Source: Enoplolaimus lenunculus
Lineage: Eukaryota; Nematoda; Enoplea; Enoplida; Thoracostomopsidae
NCBI GenBank assembly: GCA_030248215.1
Contig: JASANG010002769.1
Location: 40,177 to 104,176, forward strand
Reading direction: 5' to 3'
DNA length: 64,000 nucleotides
In this document: piece after piece, positions 12,601-24,699 of the stretch
Numbering within the stretch: the stretch's first letter is position 1
Layout: each line of letters opens with the position of its first letter
Translations under genes and position numbers: made by a program
The notes under the pieces: generated by a model
The model's input: only the letters and a program-made list of their open reading frames with translations
The model's database searches: none
Told to the model about the DNA's origin: nothing

Positions 12601-15600
12601 ATTACGCTGGATTTTAATGTAAGAATTTTGTCAGATGTTTTTGTATTTTTAAGGACCAGTACGTGGATCAATGCCTAGACTTCAAGACCTCATGATTAGA
12701 AAAAGTTAGAAATTATGGCTTTATTGTGTATTTTTTGAGGTTTTAATTGCAGATTTCGTATAACATTCAAGTTAATCAAGGAAAACAGCTATCGACGTGC
12801 AAGTGTGTTTGGTCTGAAACGATACAACTACACTGTGTTAAACCATTCACTGTACAGACCAACTTGTTAACGCTGAAGGTAACGAATGATGGATGGCACT
12901 AAGGGCTTGACTGGAGACCAAAAATACCAGACTAGCAAATCCAAATATCAGGTCAACGGCTAGCACTAAGAATACGCAGATTACCGGAGCCGGATGTCTT
13001 TAGCAATGACCCAACATTATATGGATTACGGAAACGCTTTCAGTTCTCATTTCTCGTATAGCAATAAATATATATTAGTAAATTTTTAAAATTTGAATTT
13101 GGGGAATGGAAACGTAAATTATTGACCTTGGTGGTTTAGAACTCTATGAATATACAATCTGGGAAGGATTGATATTATGACCCATCAGGCCAAATATGAA
13201 CTGTCTACAATAAAAGATACTTTGTTGAAACAGTCACGGATAAAGCTAGTATGAATTGTAGTTTCATATTAACAGTTCTACTTTAAAATTATCGCTACCA
13301 AATTGTAGCTATACGTTTCGGCTCGAGCTTGCTTTACAATTGCGAATACATGTTTAAACAAAATATAGGCTTCCCCATGGGACCAGATGCAGTCCCATGT
13401 TTATCCATATATGATTGATTTCCTTTTTTCGGAATCAATTTTGCATTCGCTTTGTTTATTACCACGGTTTATCCGCAAATTTTTAGATACAGTCTAATTT
13501 ATAATGTTTATAAAGTTTTTATCTTGAATATAGTGGGGTTCATATATCTTGAAAAAACAAATATTTCTGAAAACACCATAAAAATGTTGGTTATCGACCG
13601 ACAAAACTACTTTACTTTCCCAATTATATTACGATGTGAAGTACGGTGAGAGTGAGGTGGTTGCTAAGCGTCACTTAATGTCACTGATCAAACCAGAATC
13701 AACCAGAATCAACTCGATAGTTAATATTTACATTTTTTATATTATACTTCGGTTGATTTAAATTTTATGACTGCAAAAATTTTCAATTTCACATTATTAA
13801 AGACATTTTTTGATTTAACATAAAGGTGAATCATATAAAATAAAAAGTTCTGCGATCCTCATATTGTTTCATTGGTAGTTCCAAGTTCAGAATGATATAT
13901 TGGCAACTGTGATTAGCTGGTATTACTTTGAATGAGTCTTATGGCCTGATCTAACAAATCGATTTTCTGTGTTTAAGGTGCGACTATTTTGTTGCTTGAC
14001 GGTTTTCATTATTGAAATTTGTAATGTTTTCAGTTGTTTCAGCTCGCAGAAACATCCGTGCTGGTCGCAGAAGAATCATCGTTTCTAAGCGCTGCGATCA
14101 CATGCTGCTCAACTATTCCAATTACAATTTTGAAGGCATCATGGCAACTTGTAATTTTGAAAACTTTTTGGTTATTCTTGAATTTCAAGGTACAGATTAA
14201 GATTTTCACGAATGTGAAACAACGCGGTGGAGGATCTCACATGTTTGTTTAGTGGTAATAGTTCTTCTTGCTTAATTGGCGACGTTGATGTTTCAAAAAC
14301 TAAATTACACGAGAATTTAGGTTATTAATGTGTCACCCGTAGTTGCGTAATTTTTTGTATCTCTTTTTGTGCTAATTATTGGTTTCCGTTTTCAGACAGT
14401 GACATTAGTGTTTTAGGACCCAACGATGGTGACGGATAACATAGCTACTGAATCAAGCCAGCTGGATAACAGTAAGCTTAGTTCGAAAAACGTTTAAATT
14501 AAAGAATTCTTGTTTGCTGTTGGAGTGAATTTTAGACTACAAATGTTTGTTTCAGTTGTTTGTAGTTGGGAACTCGCCGAAGGAAAGGCCAGAGAAATGG
14601 GAGATTATGCTGTCGTCTAATCTACAGTTGCGCTAAATCCCTTGAATAGTGGTGCAAAGCTTTTGGTAGCAAACCACGTGGCGCTTTGCTTAATTGCTTA
14701 TTACAAGAAGTCAAGAAACTAAATGTTTCGAGGATTTTTAATGCACTAAACAGTCTCTGATGCCTTATAATAATTATCTGGTGTGTATGCATGCGTATTA
14801 TTAATTATTGAATAAAAATATATTATGTTTTAAAGCCTTCATTAGCCGGTGCCTTTAAGCCTAGAAGCTTATTAATCCTGTTTTATTGACAACGAAAAAC
14901 AAAAAGTGAGTGTACACATGTCATAGTGCAATTTACTTTAATAGCTGTAATTATAGTTGTATAAGCAAACGTTTTAGTTGCTTTGCGCGAAAAAGAAACT
15001 GCGACTTGTTGTTGTACTTTGCATCCAACACAGGCTTCTGGTAATAACGCGGTTTCAATTGGTTGCCTTGCTGTTCAGTGGAAAAGGTTGGTTTTTCAGC
15101 TCCAAAAATGAACAGAAACTTATGCCTTATTCACACGTGAAGTTTTTTACAGCAAGAATTTTGCAGGTGCAACTTGCAGTCGAAGGGTCTGTACTGTACT
15201 TCGAACAAAACTGGCACCTGAAAGTGTATACATTCGCCCATGTGAATGTGCTTTAGTATGTCTGTCTGTCCAGCTTAGTAATATCCGCAACTGTAACCGT
15301 TCGTCTGCTGTCTACAATCAGGATTTTTCGATATTAAAGTATGTTTTGCATTCCAGACAAACAGAGTTCACCTCTAGTGATACTGCAAGGTCTTACCCGA
15401 CGTCTATTGTCCGGCCAGCCACTGTGGAAAGAACTGCACCTGACACTGTGATCGAAGCCTCTGTATCGCTGCCGAGTGTCAAAGTAGTGTCCTGTCCTTT
15501 GTTGGTGTTTGCTGATTTGCCTGCATACGGTTCCATGCGTAATCCGGTAACTGTGGCTTATTGCCTTTCAAATACAACCTGTGAAGTAATTGAAGTGGAT

Positions 15601-16336
15601 GCTGTAATGGAATCGTCGGAATCGTTTATGTTTTCGGGACATAAACAGGTTAGTGTGGTTATCCAGACAGTCATCTAAGTAGTAGCGGAAGATATTGTTT
15701 TTGAAATTAGAGTGTTTTAACGCATATATTAATGATACTTTTTGAGAGCATTCAAGTTACGCCTAAAAACTTGTGTAAGCTTTGTTTTTGCAAATGAGAA
15801 ATATTTTGATAATAATCACATTGAAGCATAAATTCTTAATCTGAACATAAAGACTGTTCGTCTGAACATTTGCATGGGGTGGAAATTTGTATTCTAAGAC
15901 TGACATTGGCGTTTTATAGAGTAAAATTCATCTTCAACCGCGTGAAAAGCTTGAGCTCGTGTACATTTTGTTTCCGTTGGCGGCCGGAAGTCAACTATTA
16001 CCTCATCTAAAATTCGTTGTCGTGGGATTCGAACAAGATCTGATTGATACGTATGCGCAACGAAATATTCCAGATCGGATATTTATTCTTGTAAATTTGT
16101 TTTTCTTTTCTTTGGGTTTAAAAGTGAAAAGTATATTAAATGCAACTGCATTTTCGGTTTTCGGAAATATATTAATTTTGATTTGATCACATGTGAAAAA
16201 CTTTTAACGTATATGTTTTAGAATATTTTTCATGTTATTTTAGCCACCTGAGGTCCCGGATTTGAAGTATGACTCTGCGCCACCATCGATAACATCGTCT
16301 GAAATGATGCAACAAGTAGCAGCGTCAAATGCTTAA
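686..16336 (+). CDS. TRAPPC11: TRAPP complex subunit 11 (foie gras family), 24 coding exons, 5' end missing
   Basis: TRAPPC11 is a subunit of metazoan TRAPPIII, which tethers vesicles in ER-Golgi traffic and autophagy. Exons read by conserved protein and GT-AG sites: 686-855, 1027-1097, 2421-2535, 2780-2885, 3135-3208, 3511-3607, 6732-6865, 8081-8264, 8477-8751, 9324-9558, 10073-10294, 10641-10826, 11001-11173, 11409-11543, 11955-12010, 12252-12331, 12559-12618, 12753-12878, 14034-14150, 14417-14471, 14978-15086, 15357-15648, 15920-16090, 16244-16336. They join in one frame to 1,111 residues plus TAA; the human protein is about 1,133. Conserved blocks include [71 protein letters not shown] and SFMFSGHKQ. 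The foie-gras domain is in the N-terminal half and the gryzun-like beta-rich region in the C-terminal half. Exon phases agree at every junction. The largest intron (3608-6731) is full of inserted repeats. Confidence 0.95.
1650..2315. mobile_element. Fold-back-like non-autonomous element with long imperfect inverted ends
   Basis: It lies in the TRAPPC11 intron 1098-2420. The left end (about 1651-1727) and the right end (about 2224-2312) are imperfect inverse complements over some 80 bp. Shared words are GCCCCT..GGG, ATAAAAATGT and AATGAAAAAGTG. The right end contains a run of about 12 G residues. The interior holds a degenerate TTAGGC-like stretch at 1921-1985. No convincing target-site duplication was found and no coding sequence is present. 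Confidence 0.5.
1921..1985. repeat. Degenerate TTAGGC-type repeat
   Basis: A run of GCTTAGGCTTAGGCTT-like hexamers, then another after a short gap. TTAGGC is the telomeric unit of many nematodes, but here it is short, degenerate and far from any chromosome end, so it is an interstitial telomere-like repeat. Similar stretches occur near 21,900, 42,230, 47,770, 49,050, 60,800 and 62,040. Confidence 0.6.
3693..3867. mobile_element. Small hAT-like element (CAGTG...CCCTG ends)
   Basis: A 175-bp element in the large TRAPPC11 intron. It begins CAGTGATGGG and ends CAGCCCTG. The flanks CTATGCGC (3685-3692) and CTATGCAC (3868-3875) match at 7 of 8 bases, the target duplication length expected for hAT transposons. 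It contains the word GAGACCGAGACTTTTCATG, shared with a fragment at 19,512-19,610. It has no coding capacity. Confidence 0.65.
4315..4962 (-). repeat. Copies of the ~160-bp intronic satellite, interrupted by elements
   Basis: The stretches 4321-4445 and 4905-4962 (continuing at 5365-5395) match, in reverse complement, the tandem satellite of the ClpX intron at 31,380-32,100. Shared features are GCGAGGAATCTGAATAAA and alternating TAGCTA words. If the element at 4463-4888 is removed, the two copies lie about 160 bp apart, the same period as the ClpX array. The satellite was therefore here before the transposable elements inserted. Confidence 0.6.
4463..4888. mobile_element. hAT-like MITE, CAGGGTGCAACTGGAATT ends
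   Basis: A 426-bp element with inverted ends: it starts CAGGGTGCAAC and finishes GTTGCACCCTG, with CCGGAATT/AATTCCGG words just inside. It sits within a satellite copy in the TRAPPC11 intron. An obvious 8-bp target duplication was not seen, so its boundaries rest on the inverted ends alone. The interior is AT-rich with no open frame of note. Confidence 0.65.
4963..5356. mobile_element. hAT-like MITE, CAGGGATCGACCGGATAT ends
   Basis: A 394-bp element with good inverted ends (CAGGGATCGACCGGATAT and its inverse complement) and many internal copies of CCGGTATCCGG-type words. Flanks CAGCCAAA (4955-4962) and CAGCCAGA (5357-5364) match at 7 of 8, fitting a hAT target duplication. It splits a copy of the ~160-bp satellite. 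Confidence 0.8.
5602..5981. mobile_element. hAT-like MITE of the CCGGATATCCGG family
   Basis: A 380-bp element about 240 bp downstream of the previous one and clearly related to it: the interior shares the phrase around GGTTGTGGTTC and its spacing. The ends are more decayed (CAGTGTACTACCGG and CGATCGCACCTTG). Flanks CTTATACA (5594-5601) and CTTATAAC (5982-5989) match at 6 of 8. Confidence 0.7.
6206..6659. mobile_element. hAT-like MITE with perfect 8-bp target duplication
   Basis: A 454-bp element with ends CAGGGTGCGACCGGAT and CCGGTCGCACTCTG. It is flanked on both sides by TCTGTAGC (6198-6205 and 6660-6667), a perfect 8-bp duplication. It has the same CCGGATACCGGATA-rich ends as its two neighbours and lies immediately upstream of the TRAPPC11 exon at 6732. 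It is the best evidence that this family uses a hAT transposase. Confidence 0.88.
12879..14033. other. TRAPPC11 intron, no feature recognised
   Basis: A 1,155-bp intron of AT-rich unique-looking sequence. A CAACCAGAAT word is duplicated near 13,690-13,712. No exon, RNA gene or element ends were found. Confidence 0.6.
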
Positions 16337-16761
16337 ATGGAAGGAAAAATTCAGCTTTGACTATTAATCCTTTCTGAAACTACGTAACATCAAATTAAGC
16401 TATCGCATAAATCAGTTGGTCTAGGGTTTTTGATTTATGAAGCATAAGAGCTGACTGTACACATATTGTTATGTTTTGCAGCCGGGCGTAGCTTTGAGGC
16501 GCTTTTTTGTCAAAATTTTGTAATAGCCTGCCAATCCGGAAAGTGTAAAACAGTGTTTTGGGTATCCGGAGATGTCGTTAGTTATTTATTGTATGTAAAA
16601 TCATCTCTATATGCATTATATAAAAATACAATGTATGCTCGTTATTTGTTTTGTATAAGAGTGATCCTTTCTCTGAGAGGAGCGATAGTAGTATCTTTAT
16701 GCGACTGATCTAGACATTTGCACGTTTGGCATGGGTTCTGATTCTTGAATCGTGTCGTAAA

Positions 16762-17995
16762 TAGTGATGGGCATCGGGCATCTTTTCATATGCAGTGATC
16801 GGGCAACTATTGCCGAATATTTATCCGGATATCCGAAAATAAATGTTCTATTTCGGATATCCGAAGTTAAATTTTCGTTCTTGATATTATCCGAAACTCG
16901 ATTTTACGTTTTTAGACTTCCGAACCTCGATTTTTGTTTCTTAAACACTAATTTTAACTTGGTGCTCTAAAGAATGTACCCTGACAGACAAGTTGATTGT
17001 TGTGAGCGTAAAACATACAATTGTAAAAATTAGTGATGGGCATCGTATGTTTTTATATTCGTATGTGCTAAATTAAATTTTCTGTTTCTGATATCCGAAA
17101 TTCGATTTTGGGTTTCCGAACCTCCATTTTTGTTTCTCAAGTACTTGTTTTAATTTCGTACCCTGACCCACCAGCTGATTAGTGTGAGCGAAAAAATAAA
17201 AATATAAAAATAGTTTGTATTATGCAACTGATGCAATAGTGCTGGGTATTCGGTTTTGAGGAGGAAAATTGTAAGCTATGGACCTTATAATTTTTTGCAA
17301 AAAATTTTGTTGGTGGGGAAGTTGTAAGGTAGGGATCATTTTATCACAAAACATTTCTGAGGGGGACAATTGTATTAAGGTAGGGACCTCACAATTTTGT
17401 CATAAATTTCTGAAGGCAGTGTGTACGCTCGCCCGCCCAGCTTTGGATCCGCTAATGCCAGCTTTCAAAAGTATAGCGTCATCTTCACTATACGTATAAT
17501 TTATCTCAAACTCAAATTGACAAAGCATTCGAGCACTAATCTACTTGTCATACTCAAGGCCCAGTGCACGACCGAGCTTATAACATTATTGAACAATATG
17601 TAAGAAAAGAAATGTTTTCAATATACTGAATTATAAAAATGTTTCTGGCAGTAAATATGATTGGGAAAACTTTTACTAACAATATACACCGAAAAACCAA
17701 ATCCACTCACCATAAATCGTCAAGAATTTAGTTTAGTATTCTGACTGAGTTTTGAATATAGGATTTGTTTTCGTCAGCTCCAGCTCGCTTACTGGGGAAA
17801 CAATGCAAATTCCAAAAAAATTTCTATACATTAGCATTTCATAGGCTTAGTCTTAGGAATACGTTTAATCTACTGCAACGCCCCTTAAAGTAACATTGGT
17901 CGCATTTCGGATATCCGGATAAATTTGTATACTTATTTCATTTCAGATACGTATCCAAATATCTTTCATATCCAGATACCCGGTACCCATCTATT
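16762..17995. mobile_element. hAT-like non-autonomous element between TRAPPC11 and the aldo-keto reductase
   Basis: A 1,234-bp element starting TAGTGATGGGC and ending GGTACCCATCTATT. Both flanks are GTCGTAAA (16754-16761 and 17996-18003), a perfect 8-bp target duplication. Inside, the first ~250 bp is partly repeated at 17,034-17,195: each copy begins AGTGATGGGCATCG and continues through the same CCGAA..CGATTTT and TACCCTGAC words. This suggests a nested or internally duplicated element. ATATCCGGATA words link it to the MITEs of the TRAPPC11 intron. No transposase frame is visible. Confidence 0.8.
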
Positions 17996-18299
17996 GTCGT
18001 AAAGCAGGAGTTTTGCTTTTTGTGATTTTAATGACATCCGGTGCCATAAATGCCGTGCTGCACTGTACGCGGCTTGCCGGAAGACACGCAGATTGACCTC
18101 GTGTAAAATGAACAGTCAATGTTAATTATAGTGACTTGTATTCTGGGAGGCTTAGCCTTTCAGACTTGCTGCTCATGATTAGGTTTAAGTTTAGGCTCAA
18201 TGGGTACGTTTTTATTGTTAATATGACCCTCATTAACAAAGGTAGCATACCTGATACTGGTAGTTTCAATTATGTTTTACTATTCTTTAAATTACAAAA

Positions 18300-21200
18300 A
18301 TGAGTTCTGTAATTAAACTAAATAGCGGCTGGAACATTCCTGTTGTTGGACTTGGAACGTGGTTGTCGAAACCAGGTAATTAATCATCGCTTAGCAGTGA
18401 TGGTTTTTCTAATACTAGCGACTACACTTCGAAAGGTTAGATAGATTATTTCATTTTAAGTTTTTGTGCGTACCAGACGCACCCACTTATGTTGGACATA
18501 ACTCTTCATCAGACTTTAAAGTTGTAACTAACGTAGCTTGTAAACGTGCTGGATTGAAAAACCAAAAGTGTCAATTTTTGCAAGAACCGTTTAGTGAAAA
18601 ATTGTGATTGAGATACAGCCGTAAAAGTATCCATAACTTTGTGGGTCTTGAGACTGAAAGCTGGACTAATGTTTCTGAATATAATGCTACTTCTTGTGTA
18701 TAATGTAACACATTGTATGTTGTGGATTTTTCAGCTGTCCACCGTTGATTCTTAACGTAACCATAAATCCGTAATCTGTATTGTGCCCGAAGTTGTAACT
18801 TTACTTAAATGTACATATTATTACACGGTTCTATTTGGTGGAATGTTTTCAAAATGGTTGCAATTACTATTTTTTAATTTTAGGTGAAGTCGGACAAGCA
18901 GTCAAAGACGCAATTGACATTGGCTATCGACATATTGATTGCGCGTTGTGTTATGGGAATCAAAATGAAATCGGTGCTGTTTTGGAAGAAACGTTTAAAA
19001 GTGAAAAGGTAAAATTAAATTGTTTTTACGTTTTAAAACAAATGAAGTTGATTTTAAACAAAAGCCGATTGCTTTGTAACATAAGCTTCCTACTGATTAT
19101 AAGTTAAACGAAAATCTGCGTATATAGTTTCAAATTTTGTATACTTCCTGTATTAGCGTTTACCACTGGGAAGTCGTATAACTTTTGTGCCAAAGAATTA
19201 AAATCTTTTCCATGGTTGATATTGTTTCTATGGTAGTGGTAAATGTTATGCTTGTGTTGCTACTTTGATTTAAACAATCACCGGAACTCTAGGATTCGGT
19301 AAATGCTGATAAACCTGTAAAAAGTAGAAGTTAGCAGTGTTGAAGGAAGTGATGCCTGATGAATAAAATTTCGCTACGAATCTATGAATTTTTATAGTTA
19401 TGCAATAATTATTAGATACTCTGAAAACACACAAAAACTATGGAAAAACAAAAAACAACGAAAAAAGCATTACAACAATATATTTTGTAAACATTAGTTT
19501 TTTCATTTTTTCAGGGATCATCAAAAATCGACCGAGACCGAGACTTTTCATGGCCGGTCCCCGTAGTCATGTCTCAATCTCGGTTTTTAACCGAGACCAC
19601 CCATCCCCGGCGTGTAGCCAGTAGAAATTAGATTTGAGCTCCGCTTCAACATTTTTGTTCAAGAGTTTTTACGAAGTTTTTCGATGGTTATGCAGGAGCC
19701 CCCCTCCCTTGGATTTTTACAACAGAACGCCCTTCTTTCAACAATCTCGGCTGCGCATCTGTTAACGCTGTGGTTAATAATTGATATGTGCTTTACGATT
19801 TCATATATGACCGAGCTATTTTTCGCTAAATTAACACTTGAGGTTTCAGCAATTTCGGATAGTGGTGTAATTTAAGGTGAAACGAGAAGACCTTTTTATA
19901 ACGAGTAAAATTTGGAATGTTCACCACAGTTATGACGAATGTAAACGAAGCGTTGATTTGATTTTGAGTCAGCTTCGGGTATCTTATGTCGATCTCATGC
20001 TCATTCACTGGCCGCACGGATTCGAGGAGCATGGAGAAATGTTTCCAAAGGTAAATTGTGACTGATTTATGTTGAAGTTTCACGTTTTTTGATCGATTTT
20101 GAAGTCTTGTTCCAATCCGAACCTTTTTCAGTGAAAAGAAATTCGAAAAATTTGTGACTACGATAATTTTGTGTTTCAGAATGAAGATGGAACAATGCGA
20201 TATTCGGATATCGACTATTTGGATACATGGCGTGCGCTAGAAGATTGTGTCAAAAGCGGAAAAATTAGATCAATCGGATTGAGCAACTTCAACAGCGAAC
20301 AGATTAAGCGAGTTTTGGACAATGGAACGATTAAACCGGCAACAAATCAGGTACGAGTCGCAGCTAAAATTATTTTTGTGCTGTTTTTTCAGTGGTTTTC
20401 AGAGTGTCCCAGATGTAAAAAATGGTTTGGATTACAAAGGCTTAAGTCCGTGAAACAGGGCATGATATTAATAAATGTTTGCTGAAAATGGAACCTTTAT
20501 GGCTGTAGTATTTTGTGACATTTGGTGCAATTATCTTAGGTGTTCTTAATTATTTTGTTGTAAAGAGCACATTTTGTTATGTTTGTGTTTCAGACCGCGA
20601 TAGGCCGTCCGAAAGGTTTAAGCTTAAGCGAACAGCGAAAACTTACTACTCAGTTTGCTATCTGGTCTATACTAGGGTCGGGACTATCAAAATAACTGCT
20701 CGCAAATGGAAGTCTTCATTCACTTTCAGGTTGAATGTCATCCATATTTTCAACAGCGAAAGCTGAAAGCATTTTGCGAACAGCACGGCATCTATTTAAC
20801 CGCGTTCAGTCCGCTGACAAGTCCAGGAAATATTTTCCGACAAGAAGGCCAACCGTTTGTCCTTGATGATCCATATGTGAAGAAAATTGCCGAAACGCAC
20901 AAAAGGGTTAGTTGGAACTGACATTTTGCTATTTTAGCACTTAAAAGTTGTTATTTGGGATTGAAATACAATAAATTGTTATATAGACACCGGGGGATGT
21001 GGTTGATTTCCAACACTAATAAATATCTGAAATTTTGGTACTGATTCGAAGTATTCAGTGACTTCAGTTATATTGTTCTTTGGATTTTAAGTTTTCTTGC
21101 GGTGAGTGGTTTTTGCAAATTGACTTTTTAACTATGGTACGTTTACAAGAAGACTGTGTTGCGTGTGTCTTGTGATACATTCTGCTTGAACTTTGGCTTA

Positions 21201-21479
21201 TATTTTGAGATTTATAGTTAACTGTGCTATGTGACTAATAGTAATTGTTTGGTTTAGACTGCGGCTCAAATTGTGATTCGTTGGGCTGTTCAACGCGGAA
21301 CAATTGTCATTCCAAAATCGACCACACGCCGTCGAATTGAAGAAAATTTCGGCGTTTTTGATTTTGAGCTTACTGAGTCAGAAATGACCACAATCGACAG
21401 TATTGATAAAAATTATCGTTTTGTTATACTGGAAAGGGACCAAGCGCATAAGTATTATCCATTTGCGATTGAGTTTTAG
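18300..21479 (+). CDS. Aldo-keto reductase (AKR1-like), complete, six exons
   Basis: An NAD(P)H-dependent, cytosolic (beta/alpha)8-barrel reductase of aldehydes and ketones; the substrate cannot be deduced. Exons: 18300-18375, 18884-19008, 19877-20050, 20180-20350, 20730-20906, 21258-21479, giving 314 residues plus TAG, the usual AKR1 length. The start is the ATG opening [11 protein letters not shown]. The catalytic tetrad is complete: Asp44 and Tyr49 in [13 protein letters not shown], Lys78 in LFITSKIWN, His111 in DLMLIHWP. The cofactor motif VIPKST starts at Val258, with Arg267 after it; SIGLSNF and VECHPYF are further family signatures. The C-terminal loop is short. A polyadenylation hexamer AATAAA lies near 21,563, about 85 bases past the stop. 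The intergenic gap to TRAPPC11 is mainly a hAT-like element. Confidence 0.95.
19512..19610. repeat. Fragment related to the small hAT-like element at 3693
   Basis: It begins CAGGGATCATC and carries GAGACCGAGACTTTTCATG followed by an inverted CTCGGTTTTTAACCGAG hairpin, ending near CCCATCCCC. It shares about 40 bases with the element at 3693-3867, in inverted overall arrangement. It lies in an intron of the aldo-keto reductase gene. No clear target duplication was found. Confidence 0.45.
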
Positions 21480-22866
21480 GCGAAGTTCCTGAAAATAGTG
21501 ATTAATCGTTGGATTTATCAAATGTGAGTAACTGCTACCATTAGTTTGTAGATCGAACTTTATAATAAATTGTTGATAGCAGTGGAAAATTGGCAGCACG
21601 AGACTAACCGGGGCGCCGAAAGTCACTTTCAGTACCTTCTGAGCTTCGCGAAGCGTTTTACGTTTTGAACTCTGGGGTCGAAAGGTGGATGTCCGTCTGT
21701 GTCTGTCCGCCCGAAGGGAGTCTCAGGAAACGCTGAACTAATATAGGCTGTCTATAGGGATACGTAGATTACACTGAGGACTTAGGCTTGAGATTAAAGT
21801 TAATCAACTGGAGTAGAGATTTTACGGATCCGGTGATCGATTTTCTGCCGGATCCGGATCCAGAGGCAGACCTCCGGTTGTACTCTGCTAGTTAGTTTTA
21901 CATTTAGGCTTAGGCTTTAGACTTATGTTTAGACTTAGGATTTCAGCGGGTGAATAAATTACAAGTAAACATGGGCCTATGGTTTTGGCTATTTTTTAAT
22001 TTTTATATATAGTTGCTCTGCTCCATTTTGCTTGCCTATTCTGTCTGTGATTGTTTTACTCTCGGGTTTTGAATTTTTTTGGTTATAAAGACATTAATTT
22101 AATACAAATTGAATGTGTTATGTTGGAGCTATTTGAGTTTTGTTTTCTATTAGTCATACAGCTGTAAATAGTGGCGACTTCAGGAATTACCGACGGAGAG
22201 TGATTTACATACCATATATATTAGTGAGGAAACTTGTGAGCTAGAAGCCAAATATAGCTTCGGTAGGTACTATATCTTATAAAATTTTGGTTTTGATCCT
22301 TGCTGTTGAGGGTCTATTCGGGGTGGTATAGCCACAAAACGCATCAAGTTTAGATTTGAAGGAAACGTAGTGAAATTTGCTGACCCGTAGTTATATTTAA
22401 CTTTGTCCGGACTTTGCACGCTAATTCCACGGTGCTACGGATAGTGAACAAAACAGAAACTGATAGTTGTTATCAAAATAACGGAAACGGAAAACGGATA
22501 TTGAAGTATAAAAAGTTTCAAAGGCGTTTTATTTTCTGCCAACCGAATTGAGGCATGCAAATATTCGCCACGCATTCTAAAATCTTAAAAAAATATGGTG
22601 GATGCACCGAAAGTTTAAAGATTTTGGATGAATTTCGTAACTTTTACTTAAATTAATCCATTACCGGAAAGCGATATCTTGTTTTACTACACCCCGGCTA
22701 ATATGTGTATTCTTGTCGTGATGCCACACGTAAAAAGTGTATATACTGTCTTCTCTGCTGTGTGCAGCACGCACGGGGACCGGAAATTAGTTTCCAGCAA
22801 AAATTGGTGTCCGTTTCCGTTATAGGAAGGACGGAAATTCTGTTATTTTTACGTTCAAAATTAGTT
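21480..22866. other. Intergenic region, remnants only
   Basis: Between the aldo-keto reductase and the next element I see no gene. Visible items are a GAGCTTCGCGAAGCGTTTTA hairpin at about 21,640 (related words at 4,115-4,145 and 32,195), TTAGGC-like words at 21,780 and 21,900-21,935, CCGGATCCGGATCC words at 21,840-21,870, and an AACGGAAACGGA stretch near 22,480 that resembles sequence at 35,095. Confidence 0.5.
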
Positions 22867-22876
22867 CTGCCTATAT

Positions 22877-23685
22877 CAGGGTGCAACCGGAATTCCAGTT
22901 TCGGTAGCGAAATCCGGTATTTTTCACTATCCGGTTTCGATAATAAATCCGGTATTGTTTCACCGGAATTTTCCGGTATTTTCGGTATAGAAAATATTTC
23001 TCATTCGAAAATTTAAGAAAAGTTGGCATCTAAAATTATCTGAGCTCCAAATTTCATGTTCAAATGTCACTCATGTCCTGTGTATACCCTGCTGACAACA
23101 CACACTCTCACTAAACGACCTATGCTTGGTCACGTTGCCGTCCATACCCATGCTAAATTGTCAATATGTTATTTTAAGGACAACTGTTTTGTCCAGAGTC
23201 TGTCAGAAGGAACTCAGCTTATTTCAAAACACAAAGTTTGTCGGAAGGAACTTTGCTTTGCATTTATACAGGGTCTGTTCGAAGGAACTCGTATTGTCAG
23301 ACACTTTGTCCAGACAGTGTCTACATTGTCCTTAGTCCCATCGAAGGACCTGCTTTCAAAACCCACTATCCAGTTACACCTTCTGTGAAGTCCTTATAGC
23401 TTATGGGCATTGTCGTTTTGTCCCGCCCTTAAAACCAGGTGTGTGGACAATTTTTTACAGTAGCGTAGACAGTATTACGTGGATGATCCATAATTTATCA
23501 TGTTTTCACGTACTGCATTTGTTTCAGGATTTTGGCACTCTAACTGATGTGCTTACAGCATTAAAAGCGATAAAATAGAGTTAAAAATGAAATTTTTGGT
23601 AACAGTATTTATTTTCCGGTTCCGGTATATTAAGTTTCATGTTACTGTTCCGGTTTCGATATTTTATAATTCCGGTTGCTCCCTG
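22877..23685. mobile_element. hAT-like non-autonomous element flanked by a 10-bp direct repeat
   Basis: An 809-bp element with ends CAGGGTGCAACCGGAATTCC and TCCGGTTGCTCCCTG. The sequence CTGCCTATAT is repeated exactly on both sides (22867-22876 and 23686-23695), covering a target duplication. The middle (23,190-23,330) has several related GTCNGAAGGAACT words, an internal short repeat. No transposase frame is present. It lies between the aldo-keto reductase and ClpX genes. Confidence 0.82.
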
Positions 23686-24185
23686 CTGCCTATATATACA
23701 ACAGGCGTTTTCGTATTTTATTATCCGTAAAATGCTTGTGCGAAGCCTCCGACTTGACATAAAACTACAAATAATAATTTGACTTAAGTTGGAATCCGAC
23801 ATTATGGCGTCTAATAACTTTTAAGCCACTTGCTCAAATGTCATGAAATTCTATTTGTTTTTGTCGGACGTCTTCTGCCACTGAAAAAACTTCTTTTGTT
23901 GTTAAAAGTGAAGATCGTTTGTCTAAAAACAGTATTTCTATCTTGTTAAAATTACCGTGGCCTATACGGTGCATGCGCTTAAGTTGTGGCCGAAAACATA
24001 TAGCTAGTGAATTTTAGTTGAAACGTATAAGCAAAATAGTAAAATCAAGAAGAACTTTGACTGATATATTTTAAACGAAAACATCACGACAGCTAAATCT
24101 TGTAGGGCTTGCTGGCGCTTTTAGACCATCCATAAAATTGGGAACATGTTTATTGTAAGGTCGTGCTGTTTCCGCGTTAAAGGTT

Positions 24186-24309
24186 AATACGGAATGTTTA
24201 AGCAATAAGGAAAACAAACAAATCATAAAGCAAAACATTCGAATTCCAATACGGAATGTTTAAGCAATAAGGAAAACAAACAAAACATAAAGCAAAACAT
24301 TCGAATTCC
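24186..24309. repeat. 62-bp tandem duplication
   Basis: Two adjacent 62-bp units (24186-24247 and 24248-24309) differing at one or two positions. Each starts AATACGGAATG and ends CGAATTCC. The near identity suggests a recent slippage or unequal-exchange event in non-coding DNA. Confidence 0.85.
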
Positions 24310-24550
24310 AAAACTGCTAATACTAAATTGAATTGACATCTGATTGAAATTCAATTTAACTGAAGCAATTCCTAAAAATTCTTTGTATTCTCATTTTTTA
24401 GCATTTTTCAGGTTTTTCGCGTGTTAAGAGTTTACCTTGCTCTTAGCGGCAATTATCAGGTGTAAAGTGTGAGTTGCTTAGTAAAATTGCACCATTGTGT
24501 TTGTTTCATCCAGTTGCGTCGAAAGGTATGTCATATACAGAAGTTTGGGC

Positions 24551-24578
24551 GAACGCTGCACCACTGCGCCACGTAACC
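24551..24578 (-). repeat. tRNA-derived SINE head (A box)
   Basis: On the minus strand the sequence reads as the 5' part of a tRNA. TGGCGCAGTGG fits the polymerase III A-box consensus exactly and is followed by TGCAGCGTTC, as in a D arm. No matching B box or acceptor stem is found downstream, so this is a SINE remnant or a tRNA fragment, not a functional tRNA. Confidence 0.45.
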
Positions 24579-24699
24579 TGCTTTTCCAACTACTTTTATT
24601 GTCGAATGTATTGTATCATTCACATTAATTATTGTTTGCCCTGCGGAAATCCAAATTTAATTCCGCAACACTATCTGATTTTTATTATTTAATTTTATG

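Noticed and set aside
14545-14630. Additional TRAPPC11 exon after a TTTCAG acceptor
   Set aside because: In the required phase it runs into a stop, and the exons at 14417-14471 and 14978-15086 join directly in frame with the expected protein.
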